Of a DNA stretch of 64,000 nt, positions 44,337-52,793 are shown piece after piece. The stretch covers positions 62,001-126,000 of the forward strand of contig JAQVDY010000002.1 of the NCBI GenBank assembly GCA_028698215.1, written 5' to 3'. Within the stretch, counting starts at the first letter, position 1; every line of letters begins with the position of its first letter. This stretch comes from Actinomycetota bacterium (GTDB taxonomy: Bacteria > Actinomycetota > Humimicrobiia > Humimicrobiales > Humimicrobiaceae). The notes beneath the pieces are model-generated. The model made no database searches. It had not been told where the DNA came from and saw only the letters and a program-made list of their open reading frames with translations. A program made the position numbers and the translations under genes.

Positions 44337-45392
44337 ATGTACACTATAGAAGAGATAAAGGAAAGAATTGAACCACTAAAGCCAAAGTATTTTACTCAAG
44401 CCCAGCAGAAATTAGATCTTTTAACCAAACCCAAAGGAAGCTTGGGCAGGCTGGAAGAAATAGCTAAACAAATTGTAGCAATAACCAGAAACATAAGCCC
44501 TAGCCTTAACCATAAATGTATAGTGACCATGGCTGCTGACCATGGGGTGGTTAAAGAAAAGGTAAGTGCTTATCCCCCACAGGTAACCACTCAGATGGTT
44601 TATAATTTTTTGTCAGGTGGCGCGGCTATTAATGTGCTGTCCCAGCATATTGGAGCCAAGGTATATGTGGTAGATATGGGGGTTGATCACGATTTTAAAC
44701 CACATCCCCAGCTTTATTTAAAAAAAATTGCCTACGGTACTGCCAATATAGCTGAAGGCCCCGCTATGAGCCGTGCCGAGGCCCTGCAGGCAGTTAATAT
44801 AGGGATAGAGGTAGTAGAAGACTTGGTAAGAGGAGGCTGCAGTATTATCGGTACGGGAGAGATGGGTATAGGCAATACCACCCCCAGCAGTGCAATTGCT
44901 GCGGTGATGTGCGGTGAAGATATTGAACAGGTTACCGGTAAAGGCACCGGTATAAGCGAGCAAGATATTAAGAATAAAGTTGAAGTTATTCAAAGGTCAA
45001 TCAATGTAAATAGGCCCAATTCTTCTGATGGCCTGGATGTTTTAGCTAAAATAGGGGGATTTGAAATAGGGGGCATAGCTGGCCTTATACTGGGGGCAGC
45101 TATGACTAGAATTCCAGTAGTTGTAGACGGTTTTATTTCCACTGCAGCAGCTATTATTGCCCAATCCATTGCTCCCCAATGCCAGCCTTACATGCTGGCC
45201 TCCCACCGCTCAGCAGAGATAGGCCATATAATAATGATGCAAAAGCTTGGTTTGAAACCTATGTTTGATTTTGACATGAGGCTGGGGGAGGGAACAGGGG
45301 CAGCTATGGGAATAAGCATAGCGGATGCATCGATAAAAATACTAAACCAGATGGCTACCTTTGGTGATGCCGGGGTGTCTAAAAAATTATAG
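44337..45392 (+). CDS. cobT: Nicotinate-nucleotide-dimethylbenzimidazole phosphoribosyltransferase
   Basis: The 351-residue CobT makes alpha-ribazole phosphate for the lower ligand of cobamides. Signatures are LTKPKGSLGRLEEIAKQI near 29, AADHGVVKEKVSAYPPQVT near 63, IGTGEMGIGNTTPSSAI near 173 and DFDMRLGEGTGAAMGI near 315 with the catalytic Glu. No other cobalamin genes flank it, so the cell may salvage corrinoids or encode synthesis elsewhere. No cobalamin riboswitch was recognised in the 147-bp upstream region. Confidence 0.95.
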   Translation: MYTIEEIKERIEPLKPKYFTQAQQKLDLLTKPKGSLGRLEEIAKQIVAITRNISPSLNHKCIVTMAADHGVVKEKVSAYPPQVTTQMVYNFLSGGAAINVLSQHIGAKVYVVDMGVDHDFKPHPQLYLKKIAYGTANIAEGPAMSRAEALQAVNIGIEVVEDLVRGGCSIIGTGEMGIGNTTPSSAIAAVMCGEDIEQVTGKGTGISEQDIKNKVEVIQRSINVNRPNSSDGLDVLAKIGGFEIGGIAGLILGAAMTRIPVVVDGFISTAAAIIAQSIAPQCQPYMLASHRSAEIGHIIMMQKLGLKPMFDFDMRLGEGTGAAMGISIADASIKILNQMATFGDAGVSKKL

Positions 45393-45481
45393 TTTTGCTG
45401 GAAGGTTTGCTATATTTTACTGCAGCCTGTATAGCATAATTTTATAGGTTTAATGATTATAATTAAAGAAGGGAAAGTTGG

Positions 45482-46516
45482 TTGCATACTGATAAAGTTA
45501 CAGTAATCGGGGCTGGATATATGGGGAGTGCTATTACTTTTCCCTTAATTGATGCTGGTTTTGAAGTAAATTTATGGGGCACCTGGCTGGATGATGAAAT
45601 AATCCATTTTTGCCGGAAAGGCCTGCACCCTAAATTAAAGAAGCCCTTACCTGAAGCGGTAAAGCTGTGGGCCCACCAGGAGCTTCAATCAGCTATAGAA
45701 GGTTCAAAGTTTATCTTCTTGGCAGTAACCAGCCATGGATTTATGCCTGTATTTTTAAAAATACTAGGTTGTGCCGTCCCAAGAGATGCTTGCTTTTTAT
45801 GCCTTACCAAAGGACTGATCGAGCAGGAAAACAGGGTGGAAAGGATCAGTGCTGCTGCTGCCAGCATATACCGGCAAAAAACTAAAAAAAATATTGCCTG
45901 GGCTTCCATAGGCGGCCCGGTAAAAGCAGTAGAGCTAGCTTATTTTACTCCCACTCTAAGTGTATATGCTACCAGGGACAGCAGCCTGGCTGCTGTATTA
46001 GAGAGATTTAAGGCAGGTTACTACAGGTTAAATATTACTTCTGATGTATGCGGAGTGGAAATTTGTTCAGCCTTTAAAAATATATATGCCATGGGGCTGG
46101 GAATCTGTGATGGTCTTTATTCAGTTTCAAAGCCTGGCTCTTATCATAATTTTAGTTCAATCCTATTTAGCCAGGCTGTAAGGGAAATGAACCTGATTAC
46201 AGAAGCAGTAGGGGGAAAGAGCCTTACGGCCTACGGTCCGGCAGGAGTGGGGGATCTTTATGTGACTTCCCAGTCAGGAAGAAATAGGAGGTTTGGGGAG
46301 CTAATAGGCAAAGGCCTTAAGGCCCAATCAGCATATGAAGATATGCTACAACAAGGAGAAGTGGCTGAAGGCTATCACGCCCTTAAGCTAGGCCATAGGT
46401 ATGTACTTGATTTGGGCCTAATAGAAAGGCTGCCCTTGCTGGAAAGCCTTTATGAGATTGCTTATAAATCTAAAGATCCTGAAAAAGTATTGGTTAACTG
46501 GGTAGAAAGCTGTTAG
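45482..46516 (+). CDS. gpsA: Glycerol-3-phosphate dehydrogenase [NAD(P)+]
   Basis: The 344-residue protein has the GpsA fold: N-terminal GAGYMGSAITFPLIDAG near 9 (dinucleotide binding), FLAVTSHGFMPVF near 81, LCLTKGLIEQE near 104, IGGPVKAVELA near 140 and SAFKNIYAMGLGI near 196 (catalytic Lys region), then GPAGVGDLYVTSQSGRNR near 257. It supplies sn-glycerol-3-phosphate for lipids. The TTG start has AAGGGAAAG upstream; the annotated start codon is uncertain. It converges directly with the next gene (0-nt gap). Confidence 0.82.
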   Translation: MHTDKVTVIGAGYMGSAITFPLIDAGFEVNLWGTWLDDEIIHFCRKGLHPKLKKPLPEAVKLWAHQELQSAIEGSKFIFLAVTSHGFMPVFLKILGCAVPRDACFLCLTKGLIEQENRVERISAAAASIYRQKTKKNIAWASIGGPVKAVELAYFTPTLSVYATRDSSLAAVLERFKAGYYRLNITSDVCGVEICSAFKNIYAMGLGICDGLYSVSKPGSYHNFSSILFSQAVREMNLITEAVGGKSLTAYGPAGVGDLYVTSQSGRNRRFGELIGKGLKAQSAYEDMLQQGEVAEGYHALKLGHRYVLDLGLIERLPLLESLYEIAYKSKDPEKVLVNWVESC

Positions 46517-47911
46517 TTATTCCACCCTGCTTTCCCTCAGTTTAAATAGTTCAGGCATATATTGGCTAATCATATGCTCCATTTCAGCGTCACCTATAAC
46601 TGTGGTTCTGTTTTCCACATCATATTCATTATCTACCCACTCTTTTATTTTTTGCAGGCGCGGATCCTTTTTATCTATTCTGCGGTCTCCCTTGAGTGCA
46701 AAGTAATTGTTCAGCCAGGCAGTAATACCAGCCAATCCAGAATGGGCGTTTATAACTACAGTGGGAGGCTTGCCCAGGATTTTTTCAGTATCAAATATAT
46801 TATAAATCTCCTCGTCTTTTAAGAGCCCGTCTGCATGGATTCCAGCCCGGGTAGAGTTGAAGGCCCTTCCCACGAATGGAGTTCTGGGAGGAATCTCGTA
46901 GTTTAATTCATTTTCAAAGAATTCGGCAATATCAGTAATCTTTCTTAAATCCATGCCAAAATCCTGTCCTTTTAGCTGGGCAAACTCAATAATCATGGCT
47001 TCCAGGGGAGTATTGCCAGTCCTTTCACCTATACCCAGCAAGGAGGTATTTACGGAAGCTGCTCCATATAGCCAGGCAGTAACCGAGTTATCCACTGCTT
47101 TATAAAAGTCATTATGGCCATGCCACTCCAGCCATTCGGAGGGGACTTCCCCATAATTTACCAGCCCGTAGATTATTTGCTGCACGCTTCTGGGCAGGGC
47201 TACTCCCTGGATGGTAACTCCCAGGCCCAGGGTGTCACAAGCCCTTATCTTAACCGGAGTATTAGCCTGCCGGGACAGTTCCATAAGTTTATTTACAAAG
47301 GGAAGTACAAATCCATAGAAATCTGCCCTGGTTATATCTTCCAGGTGGCATCTAGGAATTACCCCTGCCTCCAGGGCATCATTAACTACTCCCAGATATG
47401 TTTTAATGGCCTCAGAACGGTTCATATTAAGCTTTTTGAATATATGGTAGTCAGAGCAGGACACCAGTATCCCCGTTTCTTTTATACCCAGGCTTTTTAC
47501 AATTTCAAAGTCCTGTTTTTTGGCTCTGATCCAGGAGGAAATCTGGGGATATTTATAGCCTTTTTCCATGCATTTGGTTACTGCTTCCTTGTCTTTATTA
47601 GAATATACAAAGAATTCAGATTGCCTTATTACCCCTGCTCCATTATCCAGCTGGTGCAGCAGGTCAAATATCTGGCATATCTGTTCTACTGTATAGGGAG
47701 ATCTGGCCTGCTGGCCGTCCCTGAAAGTGGTATCAGTTATATACAGCTTTTCTGGAATATTCATAGGTACCGAACGGTGGTTGAACACAATCTTGGGTAT
47801 ATCGGTATAAGGGTAAAAATTCCTAAACAGGTTTGGCTTTTCTACATCCCTGAAGCTGTATTCGATTTCCAGCATTTTGCTTTTTTTATTATATTTCACA
47901 TTACTGCCCAT
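46517..47911 (-). CDS. Re-citrate synthase-like enzyme (isopropylmalate/homocitrate synthase family)
   Basis: The 464-residue protein is an HMGL-like TIM barrel with ITDTTFRDGQQARSPYTVEQI near 58 (catalytic and metal residues), IRQSEFFVYS near 96, RCHLEDITRADFYGF near 195, WLEWHGHNDFYKAVDNSV near 262 and NSTRAGIHADGLLKDEEIYN near 350. The overall pattern and length match the Re-face citrate synthase of Clostridium kluyveri rather than 2-isopropylmalate synthase, which has a C-terminal regulatory domain absent here. It would condense acetyl-CoA and oxaloacetate for glutamate synthesis. Homocitrate synthase remains an alternative. Confidence 0.75.
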   Translation of the reverse strand: MGSNVKYNKKSKMLEIEYSFRDVEKPNLFRNFYPYTDIPKIVFNHRSVPMNIPEKLYITDTTFRDGQQARSPYTVEQICQIFDLLHQLDNGAGVIRQSEFFVYSNKDKEAVTKCMEKGYKYPQISSWIRAKKQDFEIVKSLGIKETGILVSCSDYHIFKKLNMNRSEAIKTYLGVVNDALEAGVIPRCHLEDITRADFYGFVLPFVNKLMELSRQANTPVKIRACDTLGLGVTIQGVALPRSVQQIIYGLVNYGEVPSEWLEWHGHNDFYKAVDNSVTAWLYGAASVNTSLLGIGERTGNTPLEAMIIEFAQLKGQDFGMDLRKITDIAEFFENELNYEIPPRTPFVGRAFNSTRAGIHADGLLKDEEIYNIFDTEKILGKPPTVVINAHSGLAGITAWLNNYFALKGDRRIDKKDPRLQKIKEWVDNEYDVENRTTVIGDAEMEHMISQYMPELFKLRESRVE

Positions 47912-48065
47912 ACACTCTCCTTTATCTGTAGTTTACTTAGCAAAAGTAATAATATTTTAACAAAGAATAAATTATAACCATAGGAATAAAAAATAAGCGT
48001 GGTATTTACATATTAGTATATTAATATATAATAAATAACAAATAATTTAATTTAGGAGGTAACCT

Positions 48066-48542
48066 GTGAAAGGCATATTGGCTACCCTTAGGATATTAAT
48101 TGGGTTTGAATTCTTATGGGCATTCATGGATAAACTATTGGGGTTGGGCTTTGCTACTGAACCACAGGCAGCCTGGATAGCAGGAGGTTCTCCCACTGAA
48201 GGTTTTTTAAAATTTGCTTCCAGGGGGCCCCTGGCCGGATTATACCAGGCTATCGGGGGCAGTGCAGTGGTTGACTGGTTGTTTATGTTAGGCTTGCTGT
48301 TTGTAGGCCTAACCTTGATATTAGGGGTATTGGTAAAGATAAGTACCACGGTAGGGGCAGTAATGATGGTACTGTTGTGGTCGGCGGTGCTCCCCCCTAA
48401 TAATAACCCCTTAATTGATGCCCATATCATAAACGTATTCTTGCTTATCCTGCTTAATATCAGCGGTGCGGGCAGGTATTTTGGACTGGGAAAATGGTGG
48501 TCTAAAACCGGAATGGTAAAAAGGGTATCTGTGTTGGAGTAG
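48066..48542 (+). CDS. DoxX-family membrane protein
   Basis: The 158-residue protein has about four membrane segments (5-25, 75-95, 98-118, 120-140) and the DoxX pattern RILIGFEFLWAFMDKLLGLG near 9, GGSPTEGFLKF near 40 and ADWLF-like LFVGLTLILGVLVKISTTVG. Members are quinone-related or thiosulfate-linked membrane proteins of broad function. The GTG start is supported by GGAGGTAACC just upstream. It ends near the stem-loop at 48567. Confidence 0.82.
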   Translation: MKGILATLRILIGFEFLWAFMDKLLGLGFATEPQAAWIAGGSPTEGFLKFASRGPLAGLYQAIGGSAVVDWLFMLGLLFVGLTLILGVLVKISTTVGAVMMVLLWSAVLPPNNNPLIDAHIINVFLLILLNISGAGRYFGLGKWWSKTGMVKRVSVLE

Positions 48543-48566
48543 TTCTAATTTAATCTAATTTTTAAT

Positions 48567-48618
48567 ATAGTATGATGCGCCTGTTCTTAAAAATAGGAGA
48601 ACAGGCTAACTATACTAT
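48567..48618. repeat. Two-part stem-loop after the DoxX gene
   Basis: Outer arms ATAGTAT (48567-48573) and ATACTAT (48612-48618) surround inner arms GCCTGTTCT (48579-48587) and AGAACAGGC (48598-48606), separated by matching 5-nt internal loops. No T run follows. It could be an unusual terminator, a structured RNA element or a double operator; it is the first of three inverted repeats in this 200-bp gap. Confidence 0.55.
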
Positions 48619-48673
48619 GGGGCAGTAGCATAGGTTTGCAGCAAGTTAATGGTAGCTGGGCATTATAGAGAAA

Positions 48674-48707
48674 AAAGTGCTACACAATATTGAAAACGTA
48701 GCACTTT
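48674..48707. promoter_or_regulatory. NikR-like operator before the FmdE/ABC operon
   Basis: AAAGTGCTAC (48674-48683) and GTAGCACTTT (48698-48707) form a perfect 10-bp inverted repeat; the core is GTGCTAC-N14-GTAGCAC. Long spacers with 6- to 7-bp half-sites are typical of NikR nickel-repressor operators. The -35 element of the promoter at 48690 lies in the spacer, a position where binding would repress. Confidence 0.6.
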
Positions 48708-48718
48708 AGTTATATAAT
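48690..48718 (+). promoter_or_regulatory. Sigma-A-type promoter of the FmdE/ABC operon
   Basis: TTGAAA (48690-48695) and TATAAT (48713-48718) have a 17-nt spacer. The predicted start is near 48725, giving an 18-nt leader before the ATG at 48743. Confidence 0.75.
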
Positions 48719-48742
48719 GTTAACCCTATAGGGAGGGTTAAC
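48719..48742. promoter_or_regulatory. Second palindrome over the transcription start
   Basis: GTTAACCCT (48719-48727) and AGGGTTAAC (48734-48742) are perfect inverted repeats around ATAGGG. The right half contains the ribosome-binding site GGAGG (48732-48736), 6 nt before the ATG. Because the predicted transcript begins inside the left arm, a DNA operator is more likely than an RNA hairpin. Confidence 0.55.
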
Positions 48743-49438
48743 ATGAATTACCGGGAACATATAAATAAGCTTATAAGACAGAAAGACCTAGAGCAGCTCC
48801 TTTATAAATCTGCTGAATTCCACGGACATATCTGCAGTTTTTCTGCCTATGGGGTAAAAGCTGCCTGCTATGCTATGAACCAGCTTAATTTAGAGCATGA
48901 AGGCATGGAAGAAGTACTGGCCATAGTGGAGACCAATAACTGTTTTAGTGATGGGGTACAGCTGGTAACTGGATGCACTTTTGGCAATAATGCCCTAATT
49001 TTTTATGATTTGGGCAAAACGGCAGTAACCGTAGCCAGCAGGGCCAATAAACAATGGATCAGGCTGGTATTGAAGGCTAGCTTTTGGAAATCCAGGGCAG
49101 AAATTTATCCCAGGCTTTTTGAACTGTATGAAAATATAGTAACCAAAAGGAAAAATGTTGGACCGCAGGTTAAAAAGGAGTTTAGGCAGCTGGGGCAAAA
49201 CATGGCCTCTAGTGAGCTAAAGGTACCAGAACCAGAGATGTTTGTTATTACCAAAGGCAAGGCAGAGCCTCCGCGGTTTGCCCCTATCCATAAATCAGTT
49301 ATCTGCAGCCAATGCGGTGAGTCAGTGATGGAAACCAGGGCTAGGTTAAAAGAAGGCCAGCCTTATTGCCTTGCTTGTGCTGCAGATAGGTTTTTCTATA
49401 TGGATGGTTATGGAATTGGATGCAGGGAGCAGGTGTGA
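48743..49438 (+). CDS. FmdE-family protein with C-terminal zinc finger
   Basis: The 231-residue protein matches the formylmethanofuran dehydrogenase subunit E-like family: FHGHICSFSAYGVKAACYAM near 27, VETNNCFSDGVQLVTGCTFGN near 64 and a C-terminal four-Cys zinc finger CSQCGESVM...CLACA near 190. FmdE-like proteins occur beside metal transport and molybdoenzyme genes and are of unresolved function. It heads an operon with a nickel/peptide-type ABC transporter and TrmO, and overlaps the binding-protein gene. A metal-binding or metal-delivery role is inferred, not shown. Confidence 0.82.
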   Translation: MNYREHINKLIRQKDLEQLLYKSAEFHGHICSFSAYGVKAACYAMNQLNLEHEGMEEVLAIVETNNCFSDGVQLVTGCTFGNNALIFYDLGKTAVTVASRANKQWIRLVLKASFWKSRAEIYPRLFELYENIVTKRKNVGPQVKKEFRQLGQNMASSELKVPEPEMFVITKGKAEPPRFAPIHKSVICSQCGESVMETRARLKEGQPYCLACAADRFFYMDGYGIGCREQV

Positions 49439-51000
49439 GAAGGATAATCATACCTGCCCTAATGATTGCGGTGATACTGGTTTTCTGCGGTTGTTCTGAT
49501 GGAGCCAAACCAAACCAGGATATATTAAAAATAGGGGACGAAACTGGTGATTGGGGCTTTCCTTCCCCCTACGGAATGTATGCCCGGGGCCCCGGCTATA
49601 TAAGAATGAGCTTATTGTTTGATACCCTGATATGGAAAGATAGCCAGGGCCAATTTGTAGGCATGCTGGCTGAAAGCTGGAATTATGACCAGCAAAATAA
49701 TTCCTTTACTTTTCATTTAAGGCCAAAAATCAGCTGGCATGACGGGGAGCCTTTTACAGCAGATGATGTACTTTTTACCTTTAACTATATGCAGCAGCAT
49801 CCTTGGGTATGGGTGGATTTTAGTTTTATAGAATCTGTGGAAAAGCTGGATGATCTTTCGTTTACTATAAGCCTTTCTAAACCTTATGCCCCCTTCCTGG
49901 CCAATATTGCTGGGACTTTGCCTATTTTACCCCAGCATATCTGGCAAGATGTCCAGGAACCGTTAACATACCGCCAGGATGATGCCCTGGTGGGCACCGG
50001 CCCTTACCGGCTGGCTGATTACAACCCCAGCGAAGGCTCTTATCTTTATGAGGCTAACCAGAACTATTACGGGGGAAAAGTTTCGCCTTCCAGTATTGCT
50101 TTTATAAAGGTATCCCAAGAGACCACCGGTCCCATGCTGGAAAGCGGGGCCATTGATGCCGGGTCCATACCGGCCGATATTGCCCTAAATATGGAGCAGA
50201 AGGGCTTTAAATTGGAACAGGAACCGCCCGTCTGGGCAGTCAAGCTTATTATAAACCACCAGACTAATATACTGCTGGCAGGGCAGTCTTTACGGCAGGC
50301 TTTGGCCTACGGCATTAATTTAGATCAGTTGGTAGAAATTTCTCAAAGGGGACAAGCTGAAAAAGGCAGTCCGGGACTTATACCTCCTGCCAATACTGAT
50401 TGGCATAATCCTCAAACATTTGAGTATGAGTTTAATCCTTCCCTGGCAGAGTCAATGATAGAAGAGCTGGGATATGGCAAAGGCCAGGATGGTTATTATG
50501 ATAAGGAAGGCCAGCAGCTGGAGCTGGAGCTGGCAGTAAGTCAGGGAAACCTGGAAAGGGATGCCCAGATTATAAAAAGTAATTTAGAGGATATAGGAAT
50601 AAAAATTGACCTGGTTAGCTATGAGGCCAAAACGTTGGACAGTAAAATTGAAACCTGGGATTTTGACTTGGCCCTAAGTGGCCATGGCGGCCTGGGAGGA
50701 GACCCAGAGTCACTGAACAGGGTTGTAATCGGTAAAGATTTTAACAGCGTAAGATACTTTAAGGACCAGCAGCTGGTAGACTTGTTAAATATGCAGATAC
50801 AGGAAATGGATCAAGACAAAAGAAAAGAAATAATAGATGATATCCAAGAAATCTATGCCCGGCAGCTGCCCTCAATAACTCTTTACTATCCTCAGTGGTA
50901 CTGGGCCCATAATGGCAAAGCAGATATTTTCTTTACTCCTGGAGGGTTGGCTACAGGAATACCGATACCAATAAATAAGATGGCATTTATAGGCGGTTGA
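49435..51000 (+). CDS. ABC transporter substrate-binding lipoprotein (family 5)
   Basis: The protein (521 residues from this GTG) has a lipoprotein signal with lipobox LVFCGC and the SBP_bac_5 fold of oligopeptide, dipeptide and nickel-binding proteins: LAESWNYDQQNNSFTFHLRPKISWHDGEPFTADDVLFTF near 75-110 (in the family signature), LVGTGPYRLADYNP near 190 and QALAYGINLDQLVEI near 290. NikA and DppA share this fold, so the ligand (nickel chelate or peptide) is not decided by sequence alone. GTG at 49435 has AGGGAG 5 nt upstream; the ATG at 49420 is an alternative. Confidence 0.9.
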   Translation: MRRIIIPALMIAVILVFCGCSDGAKPNQDILKIGDETGDWGFPSPYGMYARGPGYIRMSLLFDTLIWKDSQGQFVGMLAESWNYDQQNNSFTFHLRPKISWHDGEPFTADDVLFTFNYMQQHPWVWVDFSFIESVEKLDDLSFTISLSKPYAPFLANIAGTLPILPQHIWQDVQEPLTYRQDDALVGTGPYRLADYNPSEGSYLYEANQNYYGGKVSPSSIAFIKVSQETTGPMLESGAIDAGSIPADIALNMEQKGFKLEQEPPVWAVKLIINHQTNILLAGQSLRQALAYGINLDQLVEISQRGQAEKGSPGLIPPANTDWHNPQTFEYEFNPSLAESMIEELGYGKGQDGYYDKEGQQLELELAVSQGNLERDAQIIKSNLEDIGIKIDLVSYEAKTLDSKIETWDFDLALSGHGGLGGDPESLNRVVIGKDFNSVRYFKDQQLVDLLNMQIQEMDQDKRKEIIDDIQEIYARQLPSITLYYPQWYWAHNGKADIFFTPGGLATGIPIPINKMAFIGG

Positions 51001-51001
51001 T

Positions 51002-51976
51002 ATGGGAAAACGCATATCTAGCTATATCATAGCTTTTTTGGTAATCATAACTTTAAATTTCATGGTGCCCCGGATGCTTCCCGGTGATCCCTTAAGTGCC
51101 ATATATGGAAATGAAGTGCTGATAAAATTACCCAGCCAGACCATGGAATATATTCAAAGTTCTTACGGATTGGAGGGGCCTTTATGGAAACAGTATTTAA
51201 ATTACCTGTATTCAATGTTTTCAGGAAGGCTGGGATATTCCTATTTTCATCAGGCCAGGGTAGAAACCGTGCTTTCCGCTTATCTGCCCTACAGCCTTAT
51301 ACTTATGGGCTTGGCTGTATTCATCTCCCACCTATTGGGATTTATAGCAGGAATAGAATCAGGATGGAGGAGGGGAAGGCCTGCAGACCGGGTACTTCTG
51401 GGTTCCATTATATTTTCTTCCAGTTTTCCCAGTTTTTTTATAGGGGTATTATTATTAATACTTCTGGGCTCCATGTGGAACCTGCTGCCTTTCCAGGGAG
51501 CCAGTACTGCTTATGCTAACCTGAAAGGGCTTAGCCTTTCACTGGATTATCTAGCACACATGATTTTACCACTATTAAGCTTGGTAGTAGTATTTTTGCC
51601 GTCAGTATATTTACTTACCCGCAACTCTTTGATTTCTAATATGTCGGAGCCCTATATACTGCTGGCCCGGGCCAAAGGACTTAGCGAAACCAGGATAAGA
51701 TATGTTCATGCTGGAAAGAATTCATTGATTCCGGTAGCTACCCAGGCAGGAATAAATGTTGGTACCCGGCTGGTAACCGGAGCCCTGTTTATAGAAATAA
51801 TATTTTCCTATCCGGGCATGGGAACCCTCATCTATAATTCCATATTAAACCGGGATTATCCGCTTCTGCAGGGAAGCCTATTGGCGTTAACCCTATTGGT
51901 TTTAGTCATTAACTTTATTGCGGATATCCTTTACAAAAAATTAGACCCCAGGATAGATTATGCATATCAGCATTAG
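51002..51976 (+). CDS. ABC transporter permease (DppB/NikB type)
   Basis: The 324-residue protein has about six membrane segments and the inner-membrane permease signature of the peptide/nickel family, with PSVYLLTRNSLISNMSEPYILLARAKGLSETRIRYVHAGKNSLIPV near 200-245 containing the EAA loop. It begins 1 nt after the binding-protein gene and overlaps the next permease by 17 nt. LNFMVPRMLPGDPLSAIYG near the N terminus is typical of DppB. Confidence 0.92.
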   Translation: MGKRISSYIIAFLVIITLNFMVPRMLPGDPLSAIYGNEVLIKLPSQTMEYIQSSYGLEGPLWKQYLNYLYSMFSGRLGYSYFHQARVETVLSAYLPYSLILMGLAVFISHLLGFIAGIESGWRRGRPADRVLLGSIIFSSSFPSFFIGVLLLILLGSMWNLLPFQGASTAYANLKGLSLSLDYLAHMILPLLSLVVVFLPSVYLLTRNSLISNMSEPYILLARAKGLSETRIRYVHAGKNSLIPVATQAGINVGTRLVTGALFIEIIFSYPGMGTLIYNSILNRDYPLLQGSLLALTLLVLVINFIADILYKKLDPRIDYAYQH

Positions 51977-52793
51977 GCAAAACTTAAAACGGGATGTTAA
52001 GGCACAGGCGGGCCTGGGCTTGATTCTGCTGCTTTTTCTAGGGGCAATACTAGTACCCCTCCTAATTCAGGACCCTGACGCATTCAGTACCCACATATTT
52101 GCCCCGCCCAGTGCGCAGCACTGGCTGGGTACCAATGACCTGGGGCAGGATATATTTTCCCGGCTGGGCTACGGCCTGAGGACTTCCATGCTGATATCAC
52201 TTAGTGCTGGCATGCTGGCTACCAGCATTAGTGTGATAGTAGGCATGTGGTCAGGCTTTGCCGGAGGATGGACAGACATGGTGATTATGAGAATAATAGA
52301 TGCATTATTGATACTGCCATCCATAATAATTATCATCCTTATTTCTGCTTTTATACGGCCAAATATGGGCAGCCTGATAGTAATTATATCGCTGTTTCAC
52401 TGGGCAGGTGGAGCCCGGATTATAAGGGGGCAGACTTTGGTATTAAAACATAAGACCCATATCAGTTGTGCCAAAACCTTTGGTGCCGGCAAGTGGTATA
52501 CCCTAACCAGGCACATAATCCCTGATCTAGGGAATATCATTACGGCTTCCTTTTTGCATAATGCCCGCTCTGCCGTATTTTTAGAGGCAGGCATGGCTTT
52601 TATAGGAATTTCAAGCCTATCTTCGGTAAGCCTGGGAACCATGATGCATAATGCTTTTAAGTTTTACTATCTGCCGGTATGGTTGTGGTGGCTGCTTCCC
52701 CCCGGCATAATGCTTTCCCTAATTTTGCTTTCTTTTACCTTTTTGGGTAATTTAATGGAAAAAGTAATAGATCCGAGGCTAAAGGATGCTTGA
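51960..52793 (+). CDS. ABC transporter permease (DppC/NikC type)
   Basis: The 277-residue protein has the DppC-type layout: a first membrane segment near 18-40, HWLGTNDLGQDIFSRLGYGLRTSM near 57 and the EAA loop GQTLVLKHKTHISCAKTFGAGKWYTLTRHIIPDLGN near 160-195. It overlaps the preceding permease gene by 17 nt and the ATPase gene by 8 nt. It forms the heterodimeric channel with the DppB-type protein. Confidence 0.92.
   Translation: MHISIRQNLKRDVKAQAGLGLILLLFLGAILVPLLIQDPDAFSTHIFAPPSAQHWLGTNDLGQDIFSRLGYGLRTSMLISLSAGMLATSISVIVGMWSGFAGGWTDMVIMRIIDALLILPSIIIIILISAFIRPNMGSLIVIISLFHWAGGARIIRGQTLVLKHKTHISCAKTFGAGKWYTLTRHIIPDLGNIITASFLHNARSAVFLEAGMAFIGISSLSSVSLGTMMHNAFKFYYLPVWLWWLLPPGIMLSLILLSFTFLGNLMEKVIDPRLKDA

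Noticed and set aside
48719-48742. RNA hairpin hiding the ribosome-binding site of the FmdE gene
   Set aside because: The promoter at 48690 predicts a transcript start near 48725, inside the left arm, so the full hairpin would not be transcribed; a DNA operator fits better.
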